From assembly GCF_022479115.1 (NCBI RefSeq), contig NZ_CP092497.1, positions 8,928,001 through 8,992,000 on the forward strand: DNA of 64,000 bases, in the 5' to 3' direction. This stretch comes from Amycolatopsis sp. EV170708-02-1. GTDB lineage: Bacteria > Actinomycetota > Actinomycetes > Mycobacteriales > Pseudonocardiaceae. Below, in pieces: positions 26,138 through 34,309 of this stretch (positions are counted from its first letter, which is position 1; every line of letters starts with the position of its first letter). The notes beneath the pieces were generated by a model that did no database searches, was not told where the DNA came from, and saw only the letters and a program-made list of their open reading frames with translations. The position numbers and the translations under genes are program-made.

Positions 26138-26595
26138 GCGAGTTCCGCCGGGAAGCCGCCCTTGGCGATCGGGCCCCACGATTCGATGGTGACGCGGATG
26201 ATGCTTTTGCCTTGCTTCACCATCGCTTCGCGGTATTCGTCCCAGTCGGGATGCTCGCCGGAGATCGCGCGGAAGTAGTCGACCAGTGGCTCGACCGAGT
26301 CGGGGAGATCGAGCACCTCGGCGGTGCCGTTCAGCTGGACCCACCGGTCGTTCCACTCGTCGGAGAGGACACAGGCGGACACCTTCGGCTCTCGCCGGAT
26401 GTTGACCACCTTCGCGCGCTTCGGATAGGTGGAGATGACCAGCCGGCCTTCGGCGTCGACACCGCAGGTCACCGGGGAGAGCTGAGGTCCGCCGTCGGCC
26501 TTGGTGGTCATCAGGATGGCGCGGTGGCGGGTGGACAGAAAGTCGACGAGCGCGGCCCGGTCGACGGTTTCGTTGGTCGCGATGCTCCTTGGCAT
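26134..26595 (-). CDS. PPOX-class F420-dependent oxidoreductase
   Basis: A 153-residue split-beta-barrel protein of the pyridoxamine-phosphate-oxidase-like superfamily. It has RHRAILMTTKADGGPQLSPV at the first strands, GRLVISTYPKRAKVVNIRREPKVSACVL and WVQLNGTAEVLDLPD, the standard signature of actinobacterial F420-binding members such as Rv1155. Its substrate is unknown. It stands alone on the minus strand and converges with the DUF2470 gene. Confidence 0.9.
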   Translation of the reverse strand: MPRSIATNETVDRAALVDFLSTRHRAILMTTKADGGPQLSPVTCGVDAEGRLVISTYPKRAKVVNIRREPKVSACVLSDEWNDRWVQLNGTAEVLDLPDSVEPLVDYFRAISGEHPDWDEYREAMVKQGKSIIRVTIESWGPIAKGGFPAELA

Positions 26596-26651
26596 GACTC
26601 GAAGGTAGCTCGCCGACGATCACCGGGCAGGGGCTGAAGGGAACCATGCCC

Positions 26652-26712
26652 GCATGCGACGCGGTGAAAGCGCCCTTCACCGCGTGACATGAGGTGAAAG
26701 CGTCCTTCAGCC
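26652..26712. repeat. Two-unit GTGAAAG/CTTCAC palindrome array
   Basis: Units GTGAAAGCGCCCTTCAC and GTGAAAGCGTCCTTCAG are joined by linker CGCGTGACATGAG and preceded by GCATGCGACGCG. Same family as at 14281 and 54781. It lies in the short region between the divergent PPOX and CPBP genes. Confidence 0.75.
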
Positions 26713-26742
26713 CCCGGAAAGCCACAAGGTAGCGTGCGGCCG

Positions 26743-27540
26743 ATGAGCTGGCTGCGTCCCGAACGCCCGGCGCTGCCGGAATTCGTGGAGGATCCGGCGC
26801 GCCGCCGCGCGATCGTCATCGAACTGGTCGTCGTCTTCGGCATCACCCTCGGCCTGTCCGGGCTGCGCAGCCTGCTGTCCCTTGTGGACTCGCTGCTGCA
26901 GCCGGTGCCGCTGGCGCAGCAACAGGCCCAGCTGAACGTTCCCCAGGCCACCCTGAGCCTGGTCGACCTGCTCAAACAGCTCCTGAGCGCCGGCCAGCTG
27001 GTCGGCTGGGGCGCGCTCGGGCTGTACCTGTTGTGGCGCGGCGGGATGAAGCTGGCGGAGATCGGCCTCGACAAGCGGCGCCCCGGCCGCGACGTCGTCC
27101 ACGGGCTCCTGCTCGCCGCGGTGATCGGGATCCCGGGGCTGGGGCTGTACTTCCTCTCCTACGGCCTCGGGTTCAGCCTGTCGGTGCAACCGTCCACTTT
27201 GGGCGAGACGTGGTGGCGTCCGATCACGCTGACGTTGTCGGCCTTCGGGAACGCGTTCGCCGAAGAGGTGCTCGTCGTCGCGTACCTGCTGACCCGGCTG
27301 CGGCAGCTCGGCTGGCGCGAGAACACCTCGCTGGTCGCGTCTTCGGTGCTTCGCGGGTCGTATCACCTGTATCAGGGATTCGGCGGTTTCGTCGGCAACG
27401 TCGTGATGGGCCTGGTGTTCGGCAGGCTGTGGCAGAAGACGAACCGGCTGTGGCCGCTGATCGCCGCGCACACCGCGCTGGATTTCGTTTCCTTCGTCGG
27501 ATACGCGCTGCTCAAAGGGCGAGTTTCCTGGCTTCCCTAG
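26743..27540 (+). CDS. CPBP-family intramembrane metalloprotease (CAAX-like)
   Basis: A 265-residue membrane protein with six or more hydrophobic segments. The conserved glutamate pair is in [17 protein letters not shown], followed by [16 protein letters not shown] (Arg/His motif) and [15 protein letters not shown] (histidine), matching the CPBP (abortive-infection/CAAX protease) family. The usual EExxxR is EEVLVVA here, so activity is less certain. Two starts are possible: ATG (chosen) or GTG nine bases earlier, with AAGG four bases before the GTG. It reads toward arcA, 13 bp apart. Confidence 0.8.
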   Translation: MSWLRPERPALPEFVEDPARRRAIVIELVVVFGITLGLSGLRSLLSLVDSLLQPVPLAQQQAQLNVPQATLSLVDLLKQLLSAGQLVGWGALGLYLLWRGGMKLAEIGLDKRRPGRDVVHGLLLAAVIGIPGLGLYFLSYGLGFSLSVQPSTLGETWWRPITLTLSAFGNAFAEEVLVVAYLLTRLRQLGWRENTSLVASSVLRGSYHLYQGFGGFVGNVVMGLVFGRLWQKTNRLWPLIAAHTALDFVSFVGYALLKGRVSWLP

Positions 27541-27553
27541 TTACTGTGAACCA

Positions 27554-28765
27554 GTGATTGACGAGACGACTCCACCCCGAGTTGACAGCGAAGTCGGCCC
27601 CCTGCGTGCGGTGCTGCTGCACAGGCCCGGCAACGAGCTCAAAAGGCTCACGCCTCGCAACAACGACCAGCTCCTGTTCGATTCCATCCCTTGGGTGGAT
27701 CGCGCGCAGGAGGAGCACGACGCGTTCGCCGAGGTGCTGCGCGGCCGCGGTGTCGAGGTGCTGCTGCTGGCCGACGCGCTGCGCACGGCGCTCTCGGACA
27801 CCCGTGCCCACGCGGCAGGCGTGCACGCGGCCGTCGACGAGCGGCGGCTCGGGCCCGACCTGGCCGATTCGCTCCGTTCCCACCTTTCGAGCGTGGCTCC
27901 GGCGACGCTGGCCGAGGTCCTGATGGCGGGTATGACCTTCGAGGAGCTGCCCGCCGCCGAGGGCGCCTCATTGGTCCGGCTGATGAACCATCCGAACGAC
28001 TTCGCCGTCGACCCGCTGCCGAACCTGCTGTTCACGCGTGACTCGTCGGCGTGGATCGGCGACCGGGTGGCGGTCTCCTCGCTCACCATGCCCGCGCGCG
28101 TCCGCGAGACCGCGGTGCTGGACCTCATCTACGCCTACCACCCCTGGTTCCGCCACGCCGCCCGCGCGTACGGCGCGCATTCGGCGCCGATCGAGGGCGG
28201 CGACGTCATGCTGCTCTCGCCGGGCGTCCTCGCCATCGGCGTCGGCGAGCGGACCACCGCGGCGGGCGCGGAATCCCTCGCCCGGTCGGTGTTCGCCGAC
28301 GGGATCGCGCACACCGTGCTCGCCGTCCCGATCCAGCAGACCCGCGCGACCATGCATCTCGACACCGTCTGCACGATGGTCGCGGCCGACGCCGTCGTCA
28401 TGTATCCGCTTTCCCGTGATTCCTTGACCGCTTTCACCATGCGGCCGACCGACGACGGTTCCGTGAAGGTGGAAGGCCCTGCCCCATTCCTCACCGCGGC
28501 CGCCGAAGCGATGGGAATCGATCGGCTCCGGGTCATCGACACCGGCCTCGATCCGGTCACCGCCGAACGCGAGCAATGGGACGACGGGAACAACACCCTC
28601 GCCCTCGCGCCGGGCGTGGTCGTCGGATACGAGCGTAATGTGGAAACCAACGCGCGCCTGGCGGAAGCCGGTATCGAGGTACTCGCCATCACCGGCTCCG
28701 AGCTGGGCTCCGGCCGCGGCGGCCCCCGCTGCATGTCGTGCCCGATCCGCCGCGAAAGCATCTGA
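27554..28765 (+). CDS. arcA: Arginine deiminase
   Basis: A 403-residue guanidino-modifying enzyme that converts arginine to citrulline and ammonia. Family motifs are all present: [43 protein letters not shown] with the catalytic histidine and acidic residue, [13 protein letters not shown], and the nucleophile C393 in [10 protein letters not shown] at the C-terminus. It starts at GTG. No arcB, arcC or arcD is nearby, so it acts singly, perhaps in acid/ammonia homeostasis. Immediately downstream is the iron-box region of the ferritin gene. Confidence 0.95.
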   Translation: MIDETTPPRVDSEVGPLRAVLLHRPGNELKRLTPRNNDQLLFDSIPWVDRAQEEHDAFAEVLRGRGVEVLLLADALRTALSDTRAHAAGVHAAVDERRLGPDLADSLRSHLSSVAPATLAEVLMAGMTFEELPAAEGASLVRLMNHPNDFAVDPLPNLLFTRDSSAWIGDRVAVSSLTMPARVRETAVLDLIYAYHPWFRHAARAYGAHSAPIEGGDVMLLSPGVLAIGVGERTTAAGAESLARSVFADGIAHTVLAVPIQQTRATMHLDTVCTMVAADAVVMYPLSRDSLTAFTMRPTDDGSVKVEGPAPFLTAAAEAMGIDRLRVIDTGLDPVTAEREQWDDGNNTLALAPGVVVGYERNVETNARLAEAGIEVLAITGSELGSGRGGPRCMSCPIRRESI

Positions 28766-28773
28766 AACAGAAA

Positions 28774-28825
28774 TTAAGTAAGCCTTCCCTAATTGATTTC
28801 AATTGATTAGGGAAGGCTTACTTAA
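28774..28825 (+). promoter_or_regulatory. Two iron boxes forming a 52-bp inverted repeat upstream of ferritin
   Basis: TTAAGTAAGCCTTCCCTAA (28774-28792) and its exact inverted copy TTAGGGAAGGCTTACTTAA (28807-28825) each match the DtxR-type iron box at 14 of 19 positions. They are separated by a 14-bp AT-rich spacer and the whole is a perfect inverted repeat. It follows arcA by 8 bp, so it could also form a hairpin at the end of that transcript. In mycobacteria tandem IdeR boxes far upstream of bfrB activate ferritin when iron is plentiful. Confidence 0.75.
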
Positions 28826-28841
28826 TTGAGGAGAGCCTATT

Positions 28842-28860
28842 GTCGGTAATGGTAACCTAA
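28842..28860 (+). promoter_or_regulatory. Third iron box, nearest the ferritin start
   Basis: GTCGGTAATGGTAACCTAA matches 14 of 19 positions of the iron box, with the right half (TAACCTAA) perfect. It lies 61 bp before the ferritin start codon, downstream of the paired boxes. Confidence 0.65.
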
Positions 28861-28921
28861 TAGGGGGTAGATCACCAGGGAAAAGTGGAAATCGAATAGG
28901 GACGGGCGTATCGTCGAATAC

Positions 28922-29476
28922 ATGGCCCTCACCAAGAAGAAGCAACCGCGCTCGAAGTTCTACGAACTGCTGCAGGCGCAGATCCACAACGAGTTCAACG
29001 CCTCCCAGCAGTACATCGCGCTGGCGGTCTGGTTCGACGCCGAGGACCTTCCGCAGCTCGCGAAGCACTTCTACAAGCAGTCCGTCGAGGAGCGGAACCA
29101 CGCGATGGCGCTCGTCCAGTACATGCTGGACACCGACCACCACGTGGAGATCCCCGGCACCGGCGACGTGCGCAACGACTTCTCCGACGTCCGTGAGCTC
29201 ATCGAGCTCGCGCTGCAGCAGGAGAAGGACGTGGCGACCGACATCCAGCAGCTGGCCAAGGCCGCCCGCGCCGAAGAGGACTACATCGGCGAGCAGTTCA
29301 CGCAGTGGTTCCTCAAGGAGCAGGTCGAGGAGATCTCCCAGATGTCCACCCTGCTCAACATCGTCAAACGTGCCGACGGCAACCTGTTCGAGGTGGAGAA
29401 CCACCTGCACCGCGAGTCCGTCGGTGACGGCGGCGCCGACTCGGGGATGCCCCCGGTCGCGGGCGGCGCGCTCTGA
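28922..29476 (+). CDS. bfrB: Ferritin (BfrB-type, non-haem)
   Basis: A 184-residue four-helix-bundle ferritin that stores iron as ferric oxide in a 24-mer. Ferroxidase-site residues are in helix segments HNEFNASQQYIALAVWFDAEDLP, VEERNHAMALVQYML and AEEDYIGEQFTQWF. The sequence resembles mycobacterial BfrB, with a Gly/Ala-rich C-terminal tail. The AT-rich promoter carries three iron boxes, so it is expected to be activated by the iron-loaded DtxR-type regulator. It is monocistronic, followed by the duplicated 3' element and a strong terminator. Confidence 0.95.
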   Translation: MALTKKKQPRSKFYELLQAQIHNEFNASQQYIALAVWFDAEDLPQLAKHFYKQSVEERNHAMALVQYMLDTDHHVEIPGTGDVRNDFSDVRELIELALQQEKDVATDIQQLAKAARAEEDYIGEQFTQWFLKEQVEEISQMSTLLNIVKRADGNLFEVENHLHRESVGDGGADSGMPPVAGGAL

Positions 29477-29478
29477 GC

Positions 29479-29651
29479 CTGTTGGCGGAGCTGAAGATGT
29501 ACCCGGAAAAGCGACGAAACGCGTGAACCCGCCTCGGCCGAAGGCCCCGCTATCGCGGTGGCAGGACGCCGTATCCACCGTCGTGAGATGAATGACCAGG
29601 CAGCGTCCTGCCGACGTCGATCGCGGACGCGGGTTCACCAACAGACACTGA
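29479..29651 (+). repeat. Duplicated 3' element, copy 2, interrupted by ~92 bp (possible 19-codon peptide)
   Basis: Three bases after the ferritin stop, CTGTTGGCGGAGCTGAAGATG (29479-29499) repeats the start of copy 1 near 18716. The remaining 60 bp resume at 29592-29651 with 53/60 identity. The intervening 92 bp are absent from copy 1 and are flanked by GATG on both sides. The resumed part encodes MTRQRPADVDRGRG and stops after 19 codons. Here the frame lacks a clear ribosome site. Confidence 0.6.
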
Positions 29652-29670
29652 CCACCGCTCCCACCACGGG

Positions 29671-29708
29671 AAAACCCGGGCTCTCCCCCTTGGAGAAGCC
29701 CGGGTTTT
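29671..29708 (+). terminator. Strong rho-independent terminator between ferritin and the convergent gene
   Basis: AAAACCCGGGC pairs with GCCCGGGTTTT, with an inner CTCC/GGAG stem, followed by TTTTCTTCGTT. It works in both directions because the other strand also ends in TTTT. Confidence 0.9.
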
Positions 29709-29717
29709 CTTCGTTCG

Positions 29718-30560
29718 TCAGCTGAACTGACAGTTCTGGTTGATGCTGGTCAGCAGGATGCCGACGGCCGATCCGTCGTCGGCCACGGAGATCCGGTACG
29801 CGCTCACCGCGCTGACCGGCGCGACGTAGGCACCGCCGTCCTTGGTGCTGCCGGGATAGGCGGCGAGGATGTCCGCCTCGGTCGAGCCGACGCCGATCCC
29901 CTCCGGGGTGTGCACCGTGCCCGCCGGGTTGATGACGGTGATCCCGTCGCTCTCGGTCAGCGACACCGACGTCGGCCCCGGAACGGCGGCCCCCTCCGCG
30001 CGGCCGTACGTGCAGGTGCCCCGGACCTCTTTCGCCCGCAGCGGACCGGCGGTGGCCTCCGCCTCGGATTCGCTCATCCCGAGCCGGAGCTTGCCGAAGC
30101 CGGCGGCGGTCAGCAGCGGACCCGACGTCACCTTGCCCTGCGTGGGCGGCTTCGTGGCGGGGGTGCTCTTCGGCGGCTTGACCGGCCCATCGGAGGCGGT
30201 CGACTGCGGTGGCACGGTCGTCTGGTGCGGTGGTTCCACCGGCGCGGAGGCGGGCGGCGCCGAACTTCCCGGCCCCGGCTGCGCCAGGCTCGACGACGCC
30301 GCGCCCATCGTGAGCTGGTCCCCGCCGGGGAAGGCGGCGCCGTTGTCCTTGTCGTGGATCGTGAAGACGGTGAGCCCGCCGCCCAGCATGACCACCGCGG
30401 CGGCCATCCCGCTCGTCGTCTGCATCAGCTGACGGCGGCGACGGCGACGTCGGGCGCCCGCGACGATCGTCTCGGGATTGAGCGTGGATCCCACGGCCAG
30501 CCGCTCGTCAGAGAACAGGTCACGCAACCTCTGCTGCACGTCCTCCTCGGACATGTTCAT
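29718..30560 (-). CDS. Single-pass membrane protein coupled to a SigE-family sigma factor (anti-sigma-like)
   Basis: A 280-residue protein. The cytoplasmic N-terminus (SEEDVQQRLRDLFSDERLAVG) is followed by a basic stretch R-R-R-R-R-R-R, one transmembrane helix (GMAAAVVMLGGGLTVFTI), a Pro/Ser/Thr linker and an extracytoplasmic domain (FGKLRLGMSESEAEATAG ... AEADILAAYPG-like). The ATG overlaps the sigma stop codon (ATGA), fixing the start. Proteins in this position usually restrain or report to the sigma factor. No zinc finger is seen, so the anti-sigma role is inference. Confidence 0.75.
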   Translation of the reverse strand: MNMSEEDVQQRLRDLFSDERLAVGSTLNPETIVAGARRRRRRRQLMQTTSGMAAAVVMLGGGLTVFTIHDKDNGAAFPGGDQLTMGAASSSLAQPGPGSSAPPASAPVEPPHQTTVPPQSTASDGPVKPPKSTPATKPPTQGKVTSGPLLTAAGFGKLRLGMSESEAEATAGPLRAKEVRGTCTYGRAEGAAVPGPTSVSLTESDGITVINPAGTVHTPEGIGVGSTEADILAAYPGSTKDGGAYVAPVSAVSAYRISVADDGSAVGILLTSINQNCQFS

Positions 30561-31069
30561 CCCGCTTCCCTCCCTTCGTCCTTGGGCTCGGACAACGCCA
30601 GCTTCGTCCGCAGCGACGCGATCGCCTTGCTCGCCTGGCTTTTGACGGTGCCCTGGCTGACACCGAGCGAATCCGCGATCTCCGCTTCGGACAGCCCTTC
30701 GTAGTAACGCAGGACCATCACCGCTCGTTGCCTCGGCGGCAACGCGCGTAACGCCTGCCACAGCGGCTCGTGCTCGAACGGATCGGCCGGACTGTACGGC
30801 CGGACGTCCGGCAGGTCGGCGACGAGGCTCTCGCGTTTGGTCCGGCGCCAGCGGCTGATATGCGCGTTGGCCATCGAACGGCGGATGTAGGCCATCGGGT
30901 CGCCGGTCTTGTGCTGGACGTACGACCAGCGGGAACCGATCTTCTCCAGGACGGTCTGGACCAGGTCGGCGGCGTCGTGCGGATTCCCGGTGAGGGCGTG
31001 CCCGTACCTCAGCAACCCCGGCAGGCTGGCCCGCACGAAGTCGCCGAAGTCGATGAGCTCACCAGGCAC
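30557..31069 (-). CDS. SigE-family ECF RNA polymerase sigma factor
   Basis: A 170-residue sigma factor. Region 2 is in LLRYGHALTGNPHDAADLVQTVLEKI ... YIRRSMANAHISRWRR and region 4 in ALRALPPRQRAVMVLRYYEGLSEAEIADSLGVSQGTVKSQASKAI. This matches the actinobacterial SigE-family (TIGR02983-type) sigma factors. The start is the GTG with GGAGGA 5 nt upstream, giving the usual family length; a longer frame to 31237 lacks a ribosome site. Coupled to the downstream membrane protein. Confidence 0.9.
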   Translation of the reverse strand: MPGELIDFGDFVRASLPGLLRYGHALTGNPHDAADLVQTVLEKIGSRWSYVQHKTGDPMAYIRRSMANAHISRWRRTKRESLVADLPDVRPYSPADPFEHEPLWQALRALPPRQRAVMVLRYYEGLSEAEIADSLGVSQGTVKSQASKAIASLRTKLALSEPKDEGREAG

Positions 31070-31274
31070 GTCGCTCCTCCGGCTCTCGCCGGCCCCCCAG
31101 ACGTCCGTCCCCGGTATGACCGTCGCGGCAGCGGTCACCGTATCGCCTCCTCCCGGGGTCACCCGGCCAGGTCTGCCTGGCTCACCTCTCCCGAAACGCA
31201 TGACCGCCCCCACAGGTTGTCTCTTGCCGCGAATCAATCCGAGAGACGCTCGCCTCGCCGAGGAGTTGCCTGCC

Positions 31275-31637
31275 TCAACGTTGCGACACGGACTCGGGAA
31301 TTCTGAACGAACCGTCCCCCTGAACAGGGAATTCGTGTACGGCCACCACGGCGTTACGGGGTATCGGCCCGTACACGTGGGGGAACTGGATACCGGCCGG
31401 ATGCGGCGGGTCCCCGTCCTCCCAGACGACGGGCGCGCCGACGAGCGCCGGGTCGATCTCCAGCAGCACCAGATCGGTGCGGCCGGGGAACACGGCGTTG
31501 GCCGGGATATGCGCGGTTCCCGGGTCCGAGCAGTGGATGAAGCCGTCGGATTCGAGCGACGCGGCGGTGTAGACGCCGCCGGCGGGCACCGCCGCCCACT
31601 CGTCCTTGCCGCAGATATGGAGGATCACGCCGCCCAT
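31275..31637 (-). CDS. DUF952 family protein
   Basis: A 120-residue protein of the DUF952 family, recognised by ILHICGKDEWAAVPAGGVYTAASLESDGFIHCSDP near the N-terminus and FPHVYGPIPRNAVVAVHEF near the end. Structures in the family look ADP-ribosyltransferase-like, but no activity is established. It stands alone; the start could be two codons later. Confidence 0.85.
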   Translation of the reverse strand: MGGVILHICGKDEWAAVPAGGVYTAASLESDGFIHCSDPGTAHIPANAVFPGRTDLVLLEIDPALVGAPVVWEDGDPPHPAGIQFPHVYGPIPRNAVVAVHEFPVQGDGSFRIPESVSQR

Positions 31638-31643
31638 CCTCGC

Positions 31644-31690
31644 GCATTTCGTCCTCTGGATGCGGGCTCCGCGTCCAGAGGACGAAACGC
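31644..31690. terminator. 22-bp near-perfect hairpin between DUF952 and DUF5926 genes
   Basis: GCATTTCGTCCTCTGGATGC pairs with GCGTCCAGAGGACGAAACGC at 20 of 22 positions including flanking GG/CC, loop of 3 nt. It follows the DUF5926 stop and precedes the DUF952 start, so it probably ends the DUF5926 transcript. Confidence 0.65.
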
Positions 31691-31701
31691 GAGGAAAGGG
31701 G

Positions 31702-32583
31702 TCAGCGGATGGTGAGCTGGCGGCCGATGAGGCCGTCGCGCGAGCGGCGCTCGGCGGCGTTGAGCGGCTCGGTGTCGAGGGACTTCAGCGCGGCCTCGAG
31801 CCGGGCGCCGAGCTGATCCTTCGCGTCGGCCCACTCGCGGGCGTGGGCCTCAGGGTCGAGGTCCCACACCGGGACGAGCAGCCCGTGCGCGCGGAACGAA
31901 CCGGCGTAGCGGGAGCCCTCGCCGAGGCCGAGCTCACCGGCCGCGGACAGCCGCGCAAGCGCTTGCAGCAGCAGGTTCTCCGGCTCCGGGCGGACCCAGC
32001 GCAGGTGCGCCTTCTCGCCGGCGAGCACCCAGTACGCGCCCGCACCGAGGCGTTCGGTCGGCATGATCGCCGCGTTCGCGCGCTCGAGGGACAGCGCGAC
32101 GTCTCCGCTCGCGTCGGCGTCCTCGGGCAGCCACCAGGCGAAGTCGTTGTAGAGCGTCACGTCGAGTTCGACGTTCGTGTCGAGCAGGTCCTGCAGGCGG
32201 GCCTTCTCGTCGGCGGCGGGCGGCGTCGTGGTGTCCGGCACGGACAGCACGTCACCCTCCTTGGCCTCCAGCACCCACTGGAGCGCGCGCCCGAGGTCGC
32301 GGCTGATGTCGGAGGACCGGGTCTGCACCTGCATCCCGATGTAGCGCTCGCCGTCGGACCGGACGAACGCGGCCGCCGCCATCGGCAGCACCGTGCCGAG
32401 GGTGACCTTTTCGCCGGAGCCCAGCGTGAGCGCCGCCGTCGCCGACGGGACGAACTCGCGCAGCGCGATCAGCTCGGTCTCCGCCGCGAGCCCCTCGAAG
32501 GGCTGGCCGACGAAGACGTCGCGCACCTTCGGCTTGCGGTCCGAGGTCGTCTTGGGACCCTTCTTGCGCGAACCCTTGCCCAC
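31702..32583 (-). CDS. DUF5926 family protein
   Basis: A 293-residue actinobacterial conserved protein. It is recognised from MGKGSRKKGPKTTSDRKPKVRDVFVGQPFEGLAAE...ELIALREFVPSATA, the DUF5926 N-terminus, and from LYNDFAWWLPEDADASGDV. It is soluble, with a basic N-terminal tail. Function not established. The start is ATG with GGAGGCTGACGTGGGCAAGG-like context; a GTG-based variant is equivalent within one codon. Confidence 0.85.
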   Translation of the reverse strand: MGKGSRKKGPKTTSDRKPKVRDVFVGQPFEGLAAETELIALREFVPSATAALTLGSGEKVTLGTVLPMAAAAFVRSDGERYIGMQVQTRSSDISRDLGRALQWVLEAKEGDVLSVPDTTTPPAADEKARLQDLLDTNVELDVTLYNDFAWWLPEDADASGDVALSLERANAAIMPTERLGAGAYWVLAGEKAHLRWVRPEPENLLLQALARLSAAGELGLGEGSRYAGSFRAHGLLVPVWDLDPEAHAREWADAKDQLGARLEAALKSLDTEPLNAAERRSRDGLIGRQLTIR

Positions 32584-32748
32584 GTCAGCCTCCTCAAAGC
32601 TCGGTTCGAAACGCTATCGCGGGAAGACACCGGCCTCGTAAGGCCCCCGGGGTTGGTGACCGAGACGGCGCGGACGACACCCGGCGGGCCACCGGATCGA
32701 CCGGATCGGCGGGTTTCAGCGGCCATCCGGGTACCACGGAAACGCGAC

Positions 32749-32763
32749 TGAAAACGGTTGTCA
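32749..32763 (+). promoter_or_regulatory. Zur-box-like palindrome upstream of the His-rich peptide gene
   Basis: TGAAAACGGTTGTCA is a 7-1-7 inverted repeat (TGAAAAC / GTTGTCA) matching the actinobacterial zinc-uptake-regulator box TGAAAACGATTTTCA at 13 of 15 positions. It lies 110 bp before the start of the secreted His-rich peptide gene in an otherwise featureless 289-bp gap, and 166 bp upstream of the divergent DUF5926 start. Confidence 0.6.
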
Positions 32764-32872
32764 TCATCCGGACGATCTAACCGCGGGTGATCAGCCTGCC
32801 GTTTTCCCCACACCGCACCGAATACTCGATCACGGCGCCATCCGGCGCCGTAGTGCGGAGAAGGGATCACAG

Positions 32873-33085
32873 ATGAGCACCTCGAAGCGCCGGGCCGCGC
32901 TGGCCGCGTTGCCCGTGGCACTCGGCCTGATGCTGGCCGGGCCCGCGGTGGGCACGGCTTCGGCCGCGCCGCAGTCCGACAGAGCCGACCAGGCGCGACA
33001 TTGCCTGCTGCTGTGCGTCGGCCATCACCACGGGCACCACCATCACGGGTTGCACCTGCACCTGGGGCTTTGGCTGCATCTGTAG
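32873..33085 (+). CDS. Small secreted histidine-rich peptide
   Basis: A 70-residue precursor. A clear signal peptide (MSTSKRRAALAALPVALGLM...TASA, 31 residues, cleavage A-x-A/AP) releases a 39-residue mature peptide with 11 histidines, a C-L-L-L-C pair, a GHHHGHHHHG cluster and an alternating HLHLGLWLHL end. GAAGGGA lies 6 nt before the ATG. The composition predicts tight binding of Zn, Ni or Cu outside the cell. Upstream is a Zur-like box, which would make it a zinc-starvation gene. I know no named family. Length and composition make convergence with other His-rich peptides possible. Confidence 0.8.
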   Translation: MSTSKRRAALAALPVALGLMLAGPAVGTASAAPQSDRADQARHCLLLCVGHHHGHHHHGLHLHLGLWLHL

Positions 33086-33134
33086 CTCCCTGCCGCGCCG
33101 GGGCGGCCACCCCGGCGCGGGTTACAGTCGGCGA

Positions 33135-34304
33135 GTGTTCGACCTCGCCGACCCGGCCTTCCTCGCGAATCCGTACCCGTCCTTCGCCGACCTCCGCGAA
33201 CGCGGCGAAGTCCACCGGCACGACGGCCTCGGCATCGCCGTGGCGGTGTCGCACGCGGCGTCGGCCGCCGTCCTGCGGCATCGCGGGCTCGGCCGGATCT
33301 GGCAGGACGCGCTGCCGGTGGAGCGGTTCGCGTCGTTCAACCTCCTGCACCGCAACTCGCTGCTGGAGAACGAGCCGCCCGCCCACACGCGGTTGCGGCG
33401 GGTGATCGCGGGCGCGTTCGGGCGCGGGCACGTCCAGCGGCTGCGGCCGATGGTCGCCGAACTCGCGGACGGCATGGTCGACGGCCTCGCCGCCGAGATC
33501 GCCGAAACCGGCTCGGCCGATCTGCTGGCGCACCTCGCGCAGCCGCTGCCGGTCGCGGTCATCGCGGAACTGCTGGGCGTCCCGGTCGACAAGGGGCCGA
33601 GCATGGTCTCGTGGTCGAACCACATCGTGAAGATGTACGAGTACGGGCTCGCCGAGGAGAAGCGCGACGCCGCCGAAGCCGCGGCCGCGGAGTTCGTCGA
33701 CTACCTGCGTGATGTCGCGAAGCAGCGCGCGAATTCCCCTGGCGAAGACATCATCAGCGACCTTCTGCGCAGTGAGCTCACCGAAGACGAACTGGTCGCG
33801 ACCGCGGTGCTGCTCCTGATGGCCGGGCACGAGGCGACGGTGAACGTGATCGGGAACGGCGTCAACGCGCTGCTGACCCACCGCGACCAGTGGGAACGGC
33901 TGGTGGCCTCCCCGGATCTCCTGGACCCGTGCGTCGAGGAGCTGATCCGCTTCGACGCGCCGCTGCAGCTCTTCGAGCGCACGGCGACCACCGACGTCGA
34001 GATCGCCGGTTTCCGCGTCGCCGAGGGCGAGAAGATCGGTGCCCTCCTCGGCGCCGCCGCACGGGACCCGAAGGTGTTCGACCGGCCGGACACCCTCGAC
34101 ATCGGCCGCACGCCGAACGCGCACCTCGGCTTCGGCATGGGCATCCACTACTGCGTCGGCGCCCCGCTCGCGCGGGTGGAGATCGCGGCCGCGCTGAGCT
34201 CCCTGGCCTCGAAGCTGCCGGGGCTGGAGCTCGCCGAGACCCCGGAGCGGCGGCCGGAGTTCGTGATCCGGGGCCTGCGCTCACTCCGGGTGACCACGCG
34301 CTGA
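33135..34304 (+). CDS. Cytochrome P450 monooxygenase
   Basis: A 389-residue soluble bacterial P450 starting at GTG. The I-helix oxygen-activation motif is A230-G-H-E-A-T235 (the usual acidic residue before Thr kept as Glu-Ala), the K-helix is E269-L-I-R272, and the haem-binding loop FGMGIHYCVGAP has ligand C340. It has no membrane anchor. Substrate cannot be deduced; there is no ferredoxin gene beside it. It ends in a perfect palindrome shared with the convergent DUF4328 gene. Confidence 0.95.
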   Translation: MFDLADPAFLANPYPSFADLRERGEVHRHDGLGIAVAVSHAASAAVLRHRGLGRIWQDALPVERFASFNLLHRNSLLENEPPAHTRLRRVIAGAFGRGHVQRLRPMVAELADGMVDGLAAEIAETGSADLLAHLAQPLPVAVIAELLGVPVDKGPSMVSWSNHIVKMYEYGLAEEKRDAAEAAAAEFVDYLRDVAKQRANSPGEDIISDLLRSELTEDELVATAVLLLMAGHEATVNVIGNGVNALLTHRDQWERLVASPDLLDPCVEELIRFDAPLQLFERTATTDVEIAGFRVAEGEKIGALLGAAARDPKVFDRPDTLDIGRTPNAHLGFGMGIHYCVGAPLARVEIAAALSSLASKLPGLELAETPERRPEFVIRGLRSLRVTTR

Positions 34305-34309
34305 AAAGC

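Noticed and set aside
30761..31237. Longer start of the SigE-family sigma factor and of its partner
   Set aside because: Internal starts have strong ribosome sites (GGAGGA) and an ATGA overlap, and give normal family lengths.
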